From the IMG/VR virus record IMGVR_UViG_3300020596_000119, positions 1 through 21,239 of that record: DNA of 21,239 nucleotides, one strand, 5' to 3'. This stretch comes from a virus. Below, one piece after another: positions 20,199-21,239 of this stretch (its first letter is position 1; each line of letters starts with the position of its first letter). The position numbers were made by a program, and so were the translations under genes. The notes beneath the pieces are model-generated. The model was not told the DNA's origin. It worked only from the letters and a program-made list of their open reading frames with translations, and did no database searches.

Positions 20199-20459
20199 AT
20201 GAGCGGCGGGCATTTTGATATAAATAGTTGTAGGTTATATTGGCTTTGTGAAGAGATTCAAGAGTCTATAGAGAACAACAATGTAAAAGATGAGTATGGA
20301 TATTCTAGGGGATATTCTGAAGAAACTCTAGAAAAATTCAAAATCTTAATTATACAGTTAGAAAAAACTGCTAAGATGCTACATTTAGTTGATTATTTGA
20401 TTTGTAGTGATATCACAGAGTATTCTCTGGAAGATCAGTGGCCGAAGGATTCAGTATGA
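20199..20459 (+). CDS. Conserved small phage-type protein (MSGGHFD family)
   Basis: 86 residues starting MSGGHFDINSCRLYWLCEEI at ATG 20199, with GAGAG upstream. An N-terminal MSGGHFDY-like start followed by a helical IxxEIExxI segment, SEETLEKFK and a LxxxDYLIxxD end is, from memory, a recurrent small phage protein of unknown function. The in-frame extension to 20115 passes through repeat copy C and is not coding. Confidence 0.7.
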   Translation: MSGGHFDINSCRLYWLCEEIQESIENNNVKDEYGYSRGYSEETLEKFKILIIQLEKTAKMLHLVDYLICSDITEYSLEDQWPKDSV

Positions 20460-20528
20460 ACACAAATAATTATTGCGTGTTCGATATTGTGAGATAGCCA
20501 CTTTTAGTGCCATATATTTCTTTTTGTG

Positions 20529-20534
20529 TATAAT
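20529..20534 (+). promoter_or_regulatory. Candidate -10 box for the homing endonuclease gene
   Basis: TATAAT at 20529-20534, 42 bases before the start. No convincing -35 is seen, so this is only a weak promoter call. Confidence 0.35.
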
Positions 20535-20575
20535 ACTGTGTTCGATTACAGTCAAAAACACAAAAGGAAAATAAG

Positions 20576-21239
20576 ATGCCAGCTAAAGGTCAATTAAAAT
20601 ATAATATCACAAAAGAATTCTTATTAGAAGAATTGAAAACAAAATCTCCAAAACAAATATCTATTGAGGTAGGGTGCCGTAAAGAATACATAGCTAGAAA
20701 AATCAGAGAATTAGAAATTAAAAGACCTAAAAACCAACATTTAATTAATGGTGATTATTTTAAAACTTGGTCTTGTGACATGGCATATATTTTAGGATTT
20801 ATTTTTGCTGATGGTTGCGTCTATTCTAATCCTAAAATGAATAATAGGTCGTATATAACAGTATCCCTACATAGAAAAGATAAAGATATCTTAGAGTTTA
20901 TTTCATCAAAAATTTGTCCAAGTTTAAGAATACTTCAGCATGATAAGGTTGATAAAAAAAGAGATAAGGTATATAAAGTAGCTACTCTATCAATGTGTTC
21001 CAAGGTTATGTACCAAGATTTGGTGAACTTAGGATGTTTGCCAAATAAAAGTTATGAAGAAATAAGGGTTCCAGATGTGCCTGTAGAATACATCCCAGAT
21101 TTTATTAGAGGATATTTTGACGGAGACGGTAGCGTTTTTTATGGATATGGCAAGAAAGAGATTAAAAAATTAAAAACTGGCGCGTCTTTTTCTTGTTCTT
21201 CTGTCTCGTTTTTAAATGATATTAAAGAAATAATAAATA
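20576..21239 (+). CDS. LAGLIDADG homing endonuclease, C-terminus outside the window
   Basis: 221 codons are open to the window end from ATG 20576, with AAAAGGAAA upstream. A helix-turn-helix-like start (SPKQISIEVGCRKEYIARKI, 24-43) is followed by two LAGLIDADG motifs, AYILGFIFADG (70-80) and FIRGYFDGDGS (176-186), each with its acidic residue. Homing endonucleases cut a specific target and copy themselves by repair. It lies in an intergenic position, not visibly within an intron. It is notably AT-rich compared with the genes to its left, consistent with recent arrival. Confidence 0.85.
   Translation, partial: MPAKGQLKYNITKEFLLEELKTKSPKQISIEVGCRKEYIARKIRELEIKRPKNQHLINGDYFKTWSCDMAYILGFIFADGCVYSNPKMNNRSYITVSLHRKDKDILEFISSKICPSLRILQHDKVDKKRDKVYKVATLSMCSKVMYQDLVNLGCLPNKSYEEIRVPDVPVEYIPDFIRGYFDGDGSVFYGYGKKEIKKLKTGASFSCSSVSFLNDIKEIIN

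Overview
The window looks like part of a fairly large, moderately AT-rich double-stranded DNA phage genome, or of a prophage. Almost every gene is short, lies on the + strand and overlaps or nearly touches its neighbour. The recognisable genes are phage replication and nucleotide-metabolism genes: a thymidylate-synthase-family enzyme, a PurA/PurZ-family enzyme, SSB, a DnaB-type helicase, a CHC2/TOPRIM primase, a T4-gp1-like dNMP kinase and two PD-(D/E)XK nucleases. No structural, packaging or DNA polymerase gene is visible. The sigma factor resembles the ECF sigma factors abundant in Planctomycetes, which weakly suggests such a host.

Layout. 1-946 and 2319-3007 (- strand) are two copies of an IS200/IS605-type tnpB element. 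The first runs off the window; the second has lost its N-terminal half. Between them, a strong promoter (1036-1064) and a structured leader precede a small zinc-finger gene and the thymidylate synthase homologue (1202-2265). 3107-8101 is a run of small genes holding two metallophosphoesterases, a short PurA/PurZ-like synthetase read from a TTG start behind its own promoter, a methyltransferase-like protein and a P-loop kinase-like protein. 8230-9763 holds hypothetical and membrane genes and ssb. The 3' end of ssb abuts a solitary right end of the same IS.

10285-12382 is the most unusual part. Three nearly identical repeats of about 95 bp, each a long imperfect palindrome, sit between divergent small genes. 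Between successive repeats the genes converge and overlap at their 3' ends. The block is bounded by two copies of another repeat, a hairpin plus T-run. A half copy of the palindromic repeat is embedded in a coding gene further on (12683-12706).

12422-17308 runs through small genes, an anchored protein, the sigma factor, helicase, primase and dNMP kinase. A structured, terminator-bearing intergenic stretch follows (17310-17430), then a 43-codon remnant of an HNH endonuclease and a Cas4/RecB-like nuclease. 18632-20459 holds a second small nuclease-like gene, a possible papain/transglutaminase-fold protein and small hypothetical genes. The window ends inside a LAGLIDADG homing endonuclease gene.

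How it fits together. The TS homologue, the PurA/PurZ homologue, the dNMP kinase and possibly the phosphoesterases would reshape the deoxynucleotide pool, while SSB, helicase, primase and nucleases copy and process the DNA. The short PurZ-like enzyme makes a 2-aminoadenine (Z) genome or another base substitution worth testing. It keeps the catalytic Asp, however, and the usual Z-phage partner genes (DatZ, MazZ) are not seen here.
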